The notes: generated by a model from the letters alone, not told the origin. A DNA stretch of 64,000 bases from Anthonomus grandis grandis (GCF_022605725.1 NC_065550.1:10044001-10108000), one strand, 5' to 3'; shown: positions 25,801 through 35,787, counted from the first letter of the stretch. Numbers and translations: made by a program.

Positions 25801-28553
25801 GTAAATATGAGAAACTCACCATGTTGGATCCCCGAAATCTCAAAATCCACCTCACATGCTACTCCTTGGGGCAGAATACTGACAGACTCGCAATTTAATC
25901 CATCACGCACATATATGCATACCCCGCCATGATTTCTGTTTATCCTACAAAATTTGGAAACAAGATTAAATCCGTGTATATGGGTTACACCAATTTCCGC
26001 CTCAGACAGCCAGTGCTCATTGAAACAAAGGATATTAATATTGAGGTTCGATTCGAGGTATGCCTCAAGCTCTGGGACTTTAGAATGTAGAGATTGACTA
26101 TTAAGATGAAGTATAACATTAAAATTAAAATTATAAAGTTCACTAGCATGCATTACTTTCTTTTGTTGTAATGTTGGCGCTTTCGGTTTAAAAACTTCCT
26201 GACAACAGCACCCGAGGGCCAGACTTTGCCCTCCAGAACATCCGTCATATTAAGAGAGGAAACTCCAATTTTAAAAGATTTAATATGGTCCTGTGAAGTG
26301 GCCAGATCTTCACATACACAGCCTTTAAACCCATGAGAGTCCAGATGAGCCAAGACATCATTAACTGTATTGTCCTTGGATAGCCCGGAGAGGAAGATCC
26401 AGGAACGGTTGTCTGTGCCGTGATTACTCTTCTTACTTGGATTTGGTTTTAGGCTCGGTTTCAATGTAGGAAACATAGCAGAGGTGACAGTCAAAGGCAG
26501 GACATTCTTCCGAGATGTATTGGAATTGCTCCCCCCAGAAAGAATCTGAGCACTGGAATTCCTGTGACATTTACCACGCCAGCCTTTCCCTGGTTTGGAG
26601 ATGTAGGTTGCAGAGAGGGCCATGGAGCTGCCATCCTTAGTGTTGACTGGGAAGGTAAGTTGGAAAGCATGGACACCATTTCAACATTAGTGTCCTTACT
26701 AATACAAATAATCAATGAATATATTTTCACAGGATAAATTGCAATCAGATACTTTATTTAATGTATAATTTAATTAATATTCATTTCTCTTAAAAAGCAG
26801 AGAAACAGTGTATTGACCTGTTAAATGATTTTAAATATTGTCTGAAAACACAATTTAAAATTTTCAAAGGAAATTTGGCTACAGAAGACATTTACTGATT
26901 TATAGAGATGAAGACTACTTGTGCAGCTTTACCACTCTGACAATTATCAAAAATAATTTTAATTTAACAATATTCAAGATAATTTTCTTGGTTTTATTCA
27001 TAATACCTATTTGCCTTTTAATGTAATTCATTTTCGAAATAATTTATTTACTAAATCAAAAATTACAATTTTACATAAATCAAGGAATAAAAACATAGGT
27101 AATTCTGCAGTTTAGCGGCTTTTGTCAAAACTAACGAAAAATGGTCGGGTTTTTTGCAAAGTAGGTAGATTTCGATATATATTTTTCACTAAGAGTGCCG
27201 GAAAGCCAAATTATATCACGAAGAGGGTGTTATCACGCACTAAATCACTCACTATAGGACGCGATTAATCATTAGATTAACCTTGTATACCATTAGTTTT
27301 GTCAACAAATAGGTGACAACTGAGTTGAGGTTAGGTGTGGTGTTGCCAGTTCTGTCGTCTACTGTGTTTTGTCGCTCTGTAGCTTCAGCCTTGTCCCCAG
27401 TGTGGCTGACTCATGAGTGCCTTCTCTAAAGTGGCGAATTCACTCTATATTTTTTAGTCACATGAAATGTTAGGTATTATGCGTAAAATAAATTCACAAA
27501 AACTGTTTTCACCTTCTCTTGGGTTGTCGACTCTGGGAGTATGTGTGCAGTGTTTTGGTTTGTTCCATTTCTCTATCACCGCGAGGGGAACATAAGGCGC
27601 TGCGCACAGACCATAGATATACCTAACCCAACCCAACTCAATCCAACCCAGCCCAGCTCAATGCAACCCAACCCAACCCAAACCAACCCAACCCAACAGA
27701 ACTGGCAACACCACACCTAACCTCACCTTAGTTGTAACCTATTTGTTGTCAAAACTAATCGAATACAGGGTTATTCTAATGACGTTATTCTATTCATGTC
27801 CCAAAGTGAGTGATTTAGTGCGCGATAACACCCTCTTCGTGATAAAATTTGGCTTTCCGCCACTCTTAGTGAAAAATATATATCCAAATCCACCTATTTT
27901 GCAAAAAACCCGACCATTTTTCGTTAGTTTTAACAAAAGCCGCTAAACTGCAGAATTACCAAAACATAATTTAGGAAAAAAGGATTGAACCTCGATATAT
28001 AAACCAATAGCACTCAACTATACATAAATTGGCAGAGTGTGATATGTCCCTATAAAGCTATATTAAGAACTAAAACTAATGAAATCAATAATATAACCTA
28101 TTATTAGCAATAACATAACCTAGTAGCAATAACAGGTATTTTTTTATACATTTTATGCTCTTAAATCATTACTTGAGACTATATTTGTGTTTCTTATCAA
28201 TACATGTTAACTGAATTTTTGATATATTAAAACATTTAAAATTGATAAAAACCTGCTTCATCATTGCAGGCTTCAGAAACGAATAATTTGATATATATAA
28301 ATCCAAAAATTTTAGCAAATGATGAAGGACTATTTTTATATATATATTATATATTTTATATTAAGTTCTAAATGTGCTCTATTTGTATTATTCTACAAAT
28401 TTGTATTATGTCAATTTTTCAATGGCCTTTATATATATAAAGGGAAGGAAGTACTATATAGTTAAGTTTCTACTTACCAGCTTTTACATATCCCATAATT
28501 CCTCCTGCAGCAACTGTACCAGCGTACAGAAATCCTGGATAATCCACTGACAT
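16862..28553 (-). CDS. TMEM14-family membrane protein
   Basis: Two coding exons on the minus strand: 28478-28553 (start ATG at 28553-28551, donor GTAAG) and 16862-17113 (acceptor TTGTAG, stop TAA). Joined through a split Gly codon they give about 108 residues. The N-terminus MSVDYPGFLYAGTVAAGG and the motifs GYVKAGS-PSLAAGL-FG, QDP and GLRFYKSGKIMPAG are typical of the TMEM14 (UPF0136) family: small proteins with several hydrophobic helices, in vertebrates mitochondrial and, for TMEM14C, linked to porphyrin transport. Length matches the family. The 11.4-kb intron is packed with LINE and foldback relics but the splice sites are intact. The assignment is firm; the exact paralogue and function in this species are not determinable. 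Confidence 0.9.
17586..17851. repeat. snapback hairpin element, probable Penelope-like terminal repeat
   Basis: Two 95-bp inverted arms, 17628-17722 and 17744-17838, flank a 21-bp loop and appear nearly identical. A 13-bp direct repeat AAGTAGGTAACTA lies at 17586-17598 and 17839-17851. As in the 5463-5692 element, the right repeat abuts the arm and the left one is separated by a short stretch (29 bp). The right arm reads TTGATAACGGTTGG, loop, CCAACCGAAACGTC, resembling a hammerhead box 1, stem II and GAAA box. It lies in the TMEM14-like intron. Confidence 0.65.
18285..20797. repeat. inverted pair of ~250-bp repeats, 2-kb apart
   Basis: The segment 18285-18532 is the reverse complement of 20549-20797 with few differences; for example GGCGAAATGTTTTTTTAAGC on the left pairs with the copy near 20720. 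The gap between them holds a plus-strand LINE relic. No target duplication was found, so this is either two independent insertions of one repeat or the ends of a foldback-like unit. Confidence 0.6.
19375..19960 (+). pseudogene. LINE reverse transcriptase relic
   Basis: Plus-strand frames carry CDLTRAFNCVNHDLLICKLKFY (an RT A block, AFDCVNH) followed after a shift by a decayed GVPQGSVLGP block near 19615-19655 and an FLDD segment near 19710. About 500 bp survive with several stops. Neither endonuclease nor ORF1 is present. The short AAATC repeat at 20044-20060 probably marks the 3' tail of another, minus-strand insertion. Confidence 0.6.
20789..22020 (-). pseudogene. internally deleted LINE relic
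   Basis: Minus strand. 22007-21804 encodes a polar, helical segment (TTIKEAIKDLLSDNDFIDKLL) like LINE ORF1 coiled-coil regions. 21610-21425 has GTVGPILVLAYINDIGN and SYADDTALL (RT B and catalytic C blocks), and 21260-21230 has IKYLGIIID. 21001-20789 resembles the weakly conserved C-terminal tail. Endonuclease and the front half of the RT are missing between the ORF1 piece and the B block, so an internal deletion is inferred. Confidence 0.6.
22021..23162. other. repeat-derived AT-rich intron sequence, no gene seen
   Basis: Within the TMEM14-like intron. Low-complexity A-rich tract 22670-22720 creates spurious frames. Nothing recognised. Confidence 0.4.
23360..23983 (-). pseudogene. LINE ORF2, C-terminal part
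   Basis: 207 codons after a frameshift, beginning SVDFLGVRLDSGLTWQGHID and with LQRRCLRVIAQIGYRDCCR and SHDTRNSGSLVAPFRR, the usual post-RT region of CR1/Jockey/RTE-like LINEs. It ends at the stop 23360 and is followed by a short 3' UTR. Confidence 0.75.
23986..24801 (-). pseudogene. LINE ORF2, reverse transcriptase part
   Basis: 271 codons continuing ORF2 in a different frame. Contains VIPIHKKGSKVDVENYRPIS, QHGFRKKHSTTGAV, YDLSRAFDCVEH (A block), EHGVPQGSVLGPILFLIFVN (B block) and YLYADDTTSL (catalytic C block with both Asp). These are all the fingers/palm motifs of a LINE RT. Reading shifts again near 23985 to the C-terminal frame 23983-23360 (SVDFLGVRLDSGLTWQGHID), which holds the thumb-side LG-LD motif. 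Confidence 0.85.
24798..26153 (-). CDS. LINE ORF2, endonuclease part
   Basis: 451 codons of an apurinic-like (EEP) endonuclease domain. Blocks in order: ILHLNSQSLHSKVPELEAYL (N-terminal Asn), CFNEHWLSEAEI (catalytic Glu), GGVCIYVRDG, FTIYRSPLGD, YVITGDFNVKFN (GDFN motif) and DPSLSDHLEIVF (SDH motif). All catalytic motifs appear present. It makes the first-strand nick for target-primed reverse transcription. The frame is lost near 24800, where the reverse transcriptase continues in another frame with a 4-nt overlap. Confidence 0.85.
   Translation of the reverse strand: MHASELYNFNFNVILHLNSQSLHSKVPELEAYLESNLNINILCFNEHWLSEAEIGVTHIHGFNLVSKFCRINRNHGGVCIYVRDGLNCESVSILPQGVACEVDFEISGIQHGEFLIFTIYRSPLGDLDNFLSCLEGFLASLTINKKYVITGDFNVKFNLNQTQSRRVVDLFSCFGLYPVARGATRGLNCLDNIFTTVSSSNCNANICDPSLSDHLEIVFQFKQSIPIRGDAVRICYRPITDWGLLNFYNAVENFDWDFIGNTSDVDISFNSFVKSLSEAYLMCFPLKSKSANTARRSAASKWFDESLREMRERLCFLRRASQQYPNLISSDTIRTYRIKYRLEIQTRRRKVNDNFISQSSNPVRAMWRVITALNPSVKESELSDINASHFNESFVNVPAKLKETLPLPPKNPLAYLTGPCGPGFSFAEVTFIQVRQVIDGMKNSAKMIHMI
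26153..26623 (-). CDS. LINE ORF1 protein, partial
   Basis: 156-codon frame, basic, Ser/Asn-rich N-terminal half, then a folded-looking segment SWIFLSGLSKDNTVNDVLAH and a basic end (RKFLNRKRQHYNKRK). This is the appearance of the C-terminal RNA-binding part of insect LINE ORF1 proteins. A related frame continues upstream to 26730 after a shift (VEMVSMLSNLPSQSTLRM), so the N-terminus is shifted or truncated. The stop TAA overlaps the ORF2 start as TAATG (26155-26151), suggesting coupled stop/restart translation. RNA-binding function is inferred from the family. Confidence 0.65.
   Translation of the reverse strand: MALSATYISKPGKGWRGKCHRNSSAQILSGGSNSNTSRKNVLPLTVTSAMFPTLKPSLKPNPSKKSNHGTDNRSWIFLSGLSKDNTVNDVLAHLDSHGFKGCVCEDLATSQDHIKSFKIGVSSLNMTDVLEGKVWPSGAVVRKFLNRKRQHYNKRK
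27098..27960. mobile_element. foldback-type non-autonomous transposon, ~260-bp inverted repeats
   Basis: An 863-bp unit begins GGTAATTCTGCAGTTTAGCG and ends with its inverted copy. The arms run to about 27354 and from about 27697 with scattered differences. The direct repeat AAAACATA flanks it at 27090-27097 and 27961-27968, an 8-bp target duplication. No transposase is present. The interior contains a CCCAA minisatellite (27620-27695). Superfamily is undecided; 8-bp duplications fit hAT, P or Merlin types. Confidence 0.8.
27620..27695. repeat. CCCAA-type minisatellite inside the foldback element
   Basis: Imperfect pentamer array (CAACC/CCCAA with variants CTCAA, ATCCA) between the arms of the foldback element. 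Confidence 0.7.
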
Positions 28554-29484
28554 AATTATTAATTGTTTGGTGATAAAAAACTTACTAACAAAACTAATTT
28601 TTTTTCTAATCTAGTTAACCCGAATTAAATTACACTCACTGACGTTTCACGTTACAGACACAAAATTGAGAAAATAAAAAATTAAAATTGAGGTTATCTT
28701 ATTGATTAGGTTGTGTGTTGTGTGTATACATTTGCTTTTTGACGGAAAGTACAATAATAGTGCTCTAGACACAACCACAATTACAAAAAAAAATTAAATA
28801 CGTCCAAACCGAATACCCATACAAGAAAAAGTAATATAGGTATATCATCAAAACTTATTTAAGATTTAGATAATACTTTTTAGAAAGTAATCTAAACTAA
28901 AATTTGAAAAATTCCTAAACCTTAGGCGCAACTAATGATACAAATTTAAAAATGCTTATCCTAATAAATTACCTTTATTTCTTACTATGAACTTTTAGAC
29001 GTTTGTATCTACAGGAACAAAAATAAATAGAGATTCTTATATCACAAAAACAAACCGGTGTTTTTCAAAATATAATCCCTGACATCAAACATAAATGACA
29101 TGACATTCATGACAATATAATCACATGATCAAAATTATGACAGATATAGAGAGAGGTATGAACTATCGATTAAAAAAAAAAACGATGTATTTACAAAATA
29201 TATTGATTTTTCAAAAATGTTTACAGACCTAATAATATGTTACTGGTTGATATAGCTGGTTAACCCGTAGCTATGATAAAGCATTACTATACAGTGATCA
29301 TCAACAATAACATAGAATATCTCCCTTTAGAACTGAAAGTCTTGAAGTACGGTGTAGGTTTGTCGGTGTTTGAGATAGTTACCTAACAGCCGTTTGCACC
29401 GACTTTTTTTTATGAGACCCTTAAGCTAATTGTCCCTTAAAGTACCTGTTTTTATGTTGCTGCTCCGCTGCTGGATCACCAAAT
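28554..29484. other. upstream region of the TMEM14-like gene, no gene seen
   Basis: AT-rich. The part just above 28553 should contain the promoter and 5' UTR of the minus-strand TMEM14-like gene; no TATA box or initiator could be assigned with confidence. Confidence 0.4.
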
Positions 29485-29717
29485 TGTGTAGTGTCTCTGC
29501 TGCTGGGAACAGCAAGGGTTAATTGTGGACTGTATTTTTTTATAGTTGAATTAAACAAACAAGTCCATCGTGAACCACTTCTTTATTTTAAAAATGCACT
29601 TAATATGCAAAGAAAGTGGAGGGCTTATTTGACGGCGTTAGTTAGTAGTTGACAACAACGTAACTTTTTTTTCTGTCAAAAACGATTCAGGTGTTTTAAT
29701 TAACGTAAACCTTAACA
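29485..29717 (-). repeat. putative LTR of the BEL/Pao element
   Basis: On the minus strand this begins TGTTAAGG, contains AAATAAAG as a possible polyadenylation signal, and ends near CACTACACA. It is followed by ATTTGGTGATCCAGCAGCGG, which looks like the start of a retrotransposon leader. It lies at the expected 3' side of the BEL/Pao coding relic. The matching 5' LTR was not found, so the call rests on ends and position only. Confidence 0.4.
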
Positions 29718-29959
29718 TGCCGCTCACCTTGAAAGAATGAAAATACTTTCAATGAAAACAGAGGAATACAAATCACTAAACATAAAAAACAGGACTTAAC
29801 CTAAGTAAAAAATGAAAATACGCAGGTTAGTTGAAATAAATGAAGTAAAAATGAAAATGAACTTAATAATTATTAATAACGGAGACTTACTAAATTAGAA
29901 CTATTCTAAACATGTCAACTTTGCTAAATGTCAATTGTCACTAATTGGAAGCGGACACA

Positions 29960-32505
29960 GTTTGGTAACAGTGCATCTAATGTTACCCAATATAGTTTTC
30001 ACGGATACAATGCGCACAACACCATCATTCCCCGGATAGAGGCTATTAACGCGACCTAAAAAATTTCCACTTAAACGGTGGCAAGTGATTGTCTTTGATA
30101 AGAACCATAGTCCCTAATTGAATGTTCGGTTGGTTCTTCTTCGTCTAGTTTGCAAATTAGAAAAATACTCTTTGGTCCAGCGCGACCAGAATTGTTGTCT
30201 TAGAAGTTCTAATTGCTCAAAATTAGATAATCTATTGATAGCAGTATTCTGTAAATCAGGGTGAATAACAGATTGAAGTGATCGCCCAATTAAAAAATGT
30301 GCTGGGGTGAGCACTTGCAAATCATTTGGATCTGTCGAGAGTGGCGTTAAAGGTCGTGAATTTAGAATAGCTTCTATCTGGGTAATTACTGTGTAAAGAC
30401 CTTCGAAAGTCAATATTGTGTTAAGTATAATCCTTTTTAAGTGATGTTTTGCCGCTTTAACACCCAATATACACCACAATATGCTGCAATAAAATGCCAT
30501 GAAACTTCAAAAGATGATTCTAGATTTTCCTTAAGTGTTGGTGAATTGCCTTTTAGGAAGATACCTAGTTCCTTCAAATAGTTGCATGCGCCTACAAAAT
30601 TAGTACCATTGTCAGAATAAACATTCAATGATTTACCACGTCTTGCAATAAATCTCTGAAAAGCTTCAAGAAAGGCCCACGTGCTTAACTCAGTGACCAG
30701 CTCCAAATGGATCGTTTTTGTTGTTAAACAAATGAAGAGTGCTAAATAACATTTGCTGATCTTGCAACCACGTCCCTTTCGATCCTTCATTTGAAAAGGT
30801 CCAGCATAGTCAATGCCAACATCAGAGAACGGAATTCGAGGACTGACTCGAGAACTTGGAAGATTACCCATGATAGGGTTAGGTGAAGTGGGATTGAAAC
30901 GAAAACAAATGAGGCACTCTTTGATAATTCGCTTTGCTAAATTCTTACCAGATATAGGCCAGTAATTATCTCTGATGTGTGCAAGCAATAATTGAGAGCC
31001 GCAATGTATAAGCACTTTGTGTTCATGCTGAAGAATCAACTTGGTTAGGTGATGCTTGGGACACAACACTGCTGGATGTTTCTTATGAAATGAGTACGAT
31101 GAGTTTTTTAGTCTTCCACCAACTCGGATAATTCCTTCTGTAATAAAAGGAGTGAGACTAAGTAGCCTACTTTTATTTGACACTACCCCAAATTTTAACA
31201 GTTGTTACATGTCTTTAGCATTGCGAAGTTCAGATATTGTCAAATGGCTAAAATGCCTATCGAATATTTTAATTCGGCAATTAAAAATGAACCTAAGGCA
31301 GAATGCCATAATTCGAGTAATACGAGTGGAAGTTGAAAATTTGTGGAAAGAAAATAAATTTTGATTTTCGATTTCCACAAATGTTTGTGTTGTTTTGCGA
31401 AGAACTGGCAATTCTGTAACAGCTATTGGTTTGTGCATGTGAATATCTAAGGGCCAATTGATAGATGGCTTACGAAGCCACAATGGACCATGAAACCACA
31501 TGTCTGAATAATTAATATAGTTGGGTAGCATTCCTTTTGATAGAATGTCTGCAGGGTTCTGATCCGTAGAGACATATCTCCATGAGTCAATTGGAGTAAT
31601 TTGTTGTATAGTGGAAACGCGATTTCCCACAAAAACCTGTAGAGTATTGGGTGAACATCTTAACCACGCAAGGGCTACAGTCGAGTCACACCAAAAATAG
31701 ACTTCACTGAATTGTAAAGTTAAAGAAGATTTGACCTTGATATACAATTGTGCCAAAAGTAAAGTACCACATAATTCCAATCTTGGAATGCTTAAAGACT
31801 TGAGTGGCGCTACCCTAGTTTTGGATGTAGGAAGTTCGACCTGAACTTTATTATATTCATCCACAGTTCGAACATGGATACATGCTCCATATGCACTATT
31901 TGATGCATCCAAAAATCCATGGAGTTGAACAGTGACTGGATTTTGTACTAAAATACATCTTAAAATTTGTAATTTATTTAAATTAAACAGTTGCGATCTG
32001 AAATGTAACCACTTCTTGGCTATGTCAACTGGAACTGGTTCGTCCCATGAAAGTTTTAGTGTCCATAAAATCTGTAGAAGTATTTTCGCTTTAATGACAA
32101 CTGGACTTAAGAGACCAAGGGGATCAAAAATCTTTGCCACTTCGAAAAAAATAAGTCGTTTTGAGAATTACCCAACTTTTGAGGGGATATCGATATGAAA
32201 TGAAAGGTTATCTGTTTCACAAGACCAAAACATGCCCAAGGTTTTGTTTGTTTCTGAAGACCCGAAGAAATTATCAGGAGTACAACTTCCATGTGCAATG
32301 TTTGATAAAAGATCTTTGCTGTTAGACTTCCATTTTCGTAAATCAAAACATGCTGACTTTAAAATTGAGGAAATTTCGAGGCATAACCGAGTTGCATCTT
32401 CCACTGAGTCTGCTCCTGCGAGTAAATCATCAACGTAGAAATTCTTATTTCTCTGTTTCTTTGTACTCTGACACAAATTTGCTAATTTGACAGAATTGTA
32501 CTATT
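29960..32505 (-). pseudogene. BEL/Pao LTR retrotransposon polyprotein relic
   Basis: Minus strand, 5' to 3'. 32476-32168 holds the RT catalytic region (NKNFYVDDLLAGADS). 32140-31205 covers the RT connection and RNase H (IFDPLGLLSPVVIKAKILLQ, LHGFLDASNSAYGACIHV, WCDSTVALAWL). 31183-30437 covers the integrase zinc-binding and core domains (CPKHHLTKLILQHEH, CLICFRFNP, SDVGIDYAGPFQ, VYSDNGTNF). 30500-30114 is the integrase end and the start of the DUF5641 region (LIGRSLQS, QFWSRWTKEYFSNLQ), which continues shifted to about 29960 (PGNDGVVRIVS). Frames are broken by shifts near 32150, 31200 and 30480. Gag, protease and the RT N-terminus are missing, so the copy is truncated near 32505. Confidence 0.88.
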
Positions 32506-33008
32506 AGAACTTCTTTACAAATTCTAATTGTATATGCTAAGATTTAGCCTATATGCGATAAGATAAATATAATGTAAATATGAATGTAGCTGATTGTAAT
32601 TATGTACAGTAAATTCTAAAATAACACTTCATTATGAATACATGTAAATTCTGGAACGCAGTAGTGGATATGAACGACGACGATGACTATGACGACACTT
32701 GATTACGTAATATATGAATTGAAATGCGATTAATAAGTATTAATGCCTCTTTTAACACTAATTACTGACTATTGTTCAATACATTAATGAGGGCGAAGCC
32801 ACTCAGCTTGAACTGCAATCCGACATTACAGGAGCACTTCTTTTCCCGTGATTGACCAAGTGATGAATAAAGGCAATCTCTAATTCCTGGTTTTGTTTAA
32901 AAAGGATACTTATGGGTAAATTATCCCTTTGTCTTGCAAATTGTTGGTTGAGGTTGTAGAGGCGGCCTTGGTATTTGTCTGTTGTGGCTACTGACCTCCC
33001 AAATTGTA
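32506..33008. other. left flank of mariner-type insertion; part of an interrupted ORF
   Basis: 32506-32800 shows nothing recognisable. 33006-32806 on the minus strand is open and forms the 3' half of an unidentified ORF whose 5' half lies beyond the transposon at 35788-35914. Confidence 0.45.
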
Positions 33009-35785
33009 CAGGGTGGCCAAATAAGAATGCGAGGTACTGTATCTGGGAAACTATTCATCGTAGAAGCTTGCGATAAAAAAATTTATTACTAAAATGGCCA
33101 AGAGAATGACTTGGAAAATATTTTCAAGTTTCTAAAATGGCCGCTAGGAGGCGCAACTGCAATCTTGAATCTAGAAAACTGATGTTTCTGTAAATTTTGC
33201 TGAATTAACCTAACAAAAAAATAGCTGATTATTAAAGTAGGGACTAATCCGAACCTTTCTTATTTGAATAGTTTTGCTGTATCTCTAAAAATAAAGTGGT
33301 GGGGGGTGTTCAAAAGTTGGCTTAAAACACACCCTGTATACTAAAAACGCCTTAGCCGATTTTATCAAACTTGGGCTAGTTGAAAAGAGCTATTATTTAG
33401 CTACGAATATTATTATATTTCATGTTTTTTTAGTTTTACATCTCGCCACTAGAGGGCTTTTTCGGCTTTCTGACACAAATGACTAATTTTCTCAAAAAAC
33501 TTAAACGCGTTGATATGATTTTTTTTTCATAGAAAAATAGCTAAATGATGTCTAAATAATCTTGCGAAAACCGCAACTCGATATCTTATTCCTAACCTAA
33601 AATATAGGCCAAAGAATATTTTATACCCTTAAATTTTAATTTTTTTATACTAATTATTTTGGAATTCTTTAAGATTCACTACTTTTGAAAACAAAATTTA
33701 CCATTTTTGAAAATATTACCTAATATCACTAAAAGGTAAGTATTAATAATGCTTATATCAAAAATCAGACCTATTTTATGTTATATATTCACTATGGATA
33801 TAATACGAAAAAAATAATTATTAGAAAGCAGGCCATGGAATGCAACAAAACAAATGTCTACTCAAATTATAATAAACATTCCTCAAATTGTCAATAGTAA
33901 GTTGTCAAAAGTTTTACGTTACTTGAGCATTTTTTGTTTTTGAGCAAAATGCGTTTTACGAACGATGAAGCTGTTGATATGCTTGCGGTTTATTTTGAAT
34001 GTCTTCAAAATGCTGCAGTAGCAAAAAGAGTTTATGCTGCTCGATATCCAAATCGAAGTCCTTGCGATATTAGATTTCTTCCCCGATTAGTGGCGAACTT
34101 ACGAGCCAATGGTAGTTTTCGGCCTAGGTTTCAACGGCCAAGAATCAGAACAAATGTGGACAATATTAACAGCGTACTGGGATATATTGAAGGAAATCTT
34201 CATGTTAGCACAAGAGCTTGAATTAGGCATATCAAGAACAACGATTCAAAAAATTTTGAAGGACAATAGGTAAATTCTAATAGCCATCGCCATATATGGA
34301 TTTATTTAAGTTCAGCTTTTTTTTTAATATATTTATAGAATGCACCCATATCATGTTAATTTACATCAGGCATTGGAAGAAGCAGACTTTGACCGTAGGT
34401 TGGACTATTGCCATTGGATATTAGGCATGATACGCGAGGACAGAGATTTTTTATTTAAAATTCTTTGGACCGATGAAGCCACATTTAATAGTGACGGTAG
34501 AGTCAACCTGCATAACATGCATTATTGGTCTGCAGAAAATCCGCATTGGTTGCGTGAAGTTCAGCACCAAGGGCGCTGGAGTTTAAATGTGTGGTGTGGT
34601 ATACTTGGAGGCAACATTATTGGACCATATTTTTTTGAGCAATCTCTAAATGGCAATGTTTTTTTCGACTTTTTGGTAAATCAATTACCGTTGTTGCTGG
34701 AAGATGTGCCACTGGAAGTCCGGCAAAATTTGTTTTTGCAGTTGGATGGTTGTCCAGCACATTTTGCTAGGAATGTGCGAGAGCATATTAATAATATTTT
34801 TCAACAGCGGTGGATTGGAAGAGGAAGCCTGTTTCCATGGCCTCCGCGGTCCCCAGACTTAACCTGTCTTGATTTCTATTTATGGGGGCGGTTAAAGGAC
34901 ATTGTATTTCAGACTCAGCCTACGACTAGAGAAGATATGAAAAACCGCATTCGTAATGCAATACATACCATACCGAGAGCCGATATTGAAGCTACAGTTC
35001 TATCTACCCATGAGAGGCTTCAGCAATGCATAGAGCGTGATGGTCAGCATTTCGAGCATTTACGGGGGCATTAAAACCGTTTCTTTTTAAAATTGGTTCT
35101 TTATAAGGCCACAACTTACATTATAAAAGAAATTCGAAATAAATTATTTTGTAGTTTTTATAAATATTAAGGGATTTCCATATAAAATTTTCTTTGGCCT
35201 AAATTTTATGTTATTACTTTTTATTTACTTTACTTTTATTATATACATTAAGCTATTTTTTTGTATAAAAAAATTTATACCATTGCATTTAAGTTTTTTG
35301 AGAAAATTAGTCATTTGTGTCAGAAAGCCGAAAAAAGCCCTCTAGCGGCGAGATGTAAAACTAAAAAAACATGAAATATAATAATATTCGTAGCTTAATA
35401 ATTGCTCTTTTCAACTAGCCCAAGTTTGATAAAATCGGCTAAGGCGTTTTTAGTATACAGGGTGTGTTTTAAGCCAACTTTTGAACACCCCCCACCACTT
35501 TATTTCAAGAGATACAGCAAAACTATTCAAATAAAAAAGGTTCAGATTAGTCTCTACTTTAATAATCAGCTATTTTTTTGTTAGGTTAATTCAGCAAAAT
35601 TTACAGAAACATCAGTTTTCTAGATTCAAGATTGCAGTTGCGCCCTCTAGCGGCCATTTTAGAAACTTGAAAATATTTTCCAGGTCATTCTCTTGGCCAT
35701 TTTAGTAATAAATTTTTTTATCGCAAGCTTCTACGATGAATAGTTTCCCAGATACAGTACCTCGCATTCTTATTTGGCCACCCTG
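33009..35785 (+). mobile_element. Tc1/mariner-type DNA transposon with ~498-bp terminal inverted repeats
   Basis: 2777-bp element flanked by TA (33007-33008 and 35786-35787). Ends begin CAGGGTGGCCAAATAAGAAT and are inverted copies of each other over about 498 bp (33009-33505 and 35288-35785), with only scattered differences; this is very long for the superfamily. It encodes a transposase with an N-terminal DUF4817-type helix-turn-helix and a DDD catalytic domain, separated by one small intron. The near-identity of the arms suggests a recent copy. Confidence 0.9.
33949..35074 (+). pseudogene. mariner-type transposase (DUF4817 + DDE), one frameshift
   Basis: Exon 1 starts at ATG 33949 (FTNDEAVDMLAVYFECLQNA, the DUF4817-like DNA-binding helices; RYPNRSPCDIRFLPRLVANL). 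The frame breaks near 34200-34220: STRA then stop, while the next frame continues LELGISRTTIQKILKDN. A 69-bp GT-AG intron (34270-34338) joins RMHPYHVNLHQALEEADF. The catalytic domain follows: ILWTDEATFNSDG (first D), LQLDGCPAHFARNV (second D), then PPRSPDLTCLDFYLWG (third D, about 36 residues later). It ends FEHLRGH* at 35074. All three acidic residues are present; the shift near 34205 makes this copy probably inactive unless it is a sequence error. Confidence 0.85.
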
Positions 35786-35787
35786 TA

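Larger units (their letters stand above)
23163..26730 (-). mobile_element. near full-length LINE (non-LTR retrotransposon), CR1/Jockey-like
   Basis: Minus strand, 5' to 3': partial ORF1 (about 26730-26153), ORF2 endonuclease (26153-24798), reverse transcriptase (24801-23986) and C-terminal region (23983-23360), then a 3' UTR ending in an AT-rich TTA/TTTA tail at 23163-23197 on the plus strand. ORF2 is split by two frameshifts near 24800 and 23985, so it is close to but not fully intact. The quality of preservation compared with the other LINEs here suggests a recent insertion into the TMEM14-like intron. Clade assignment is by general appearance only. Confidence 0.85.

Noticed and set aside
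27620..27695. CCCAA-rich array as an internal telomeric repeat
   Set aside because: Insect telomeres are usually TTAGG/CCTAA; the unit differs and lies inside a bounded foldback transposon.
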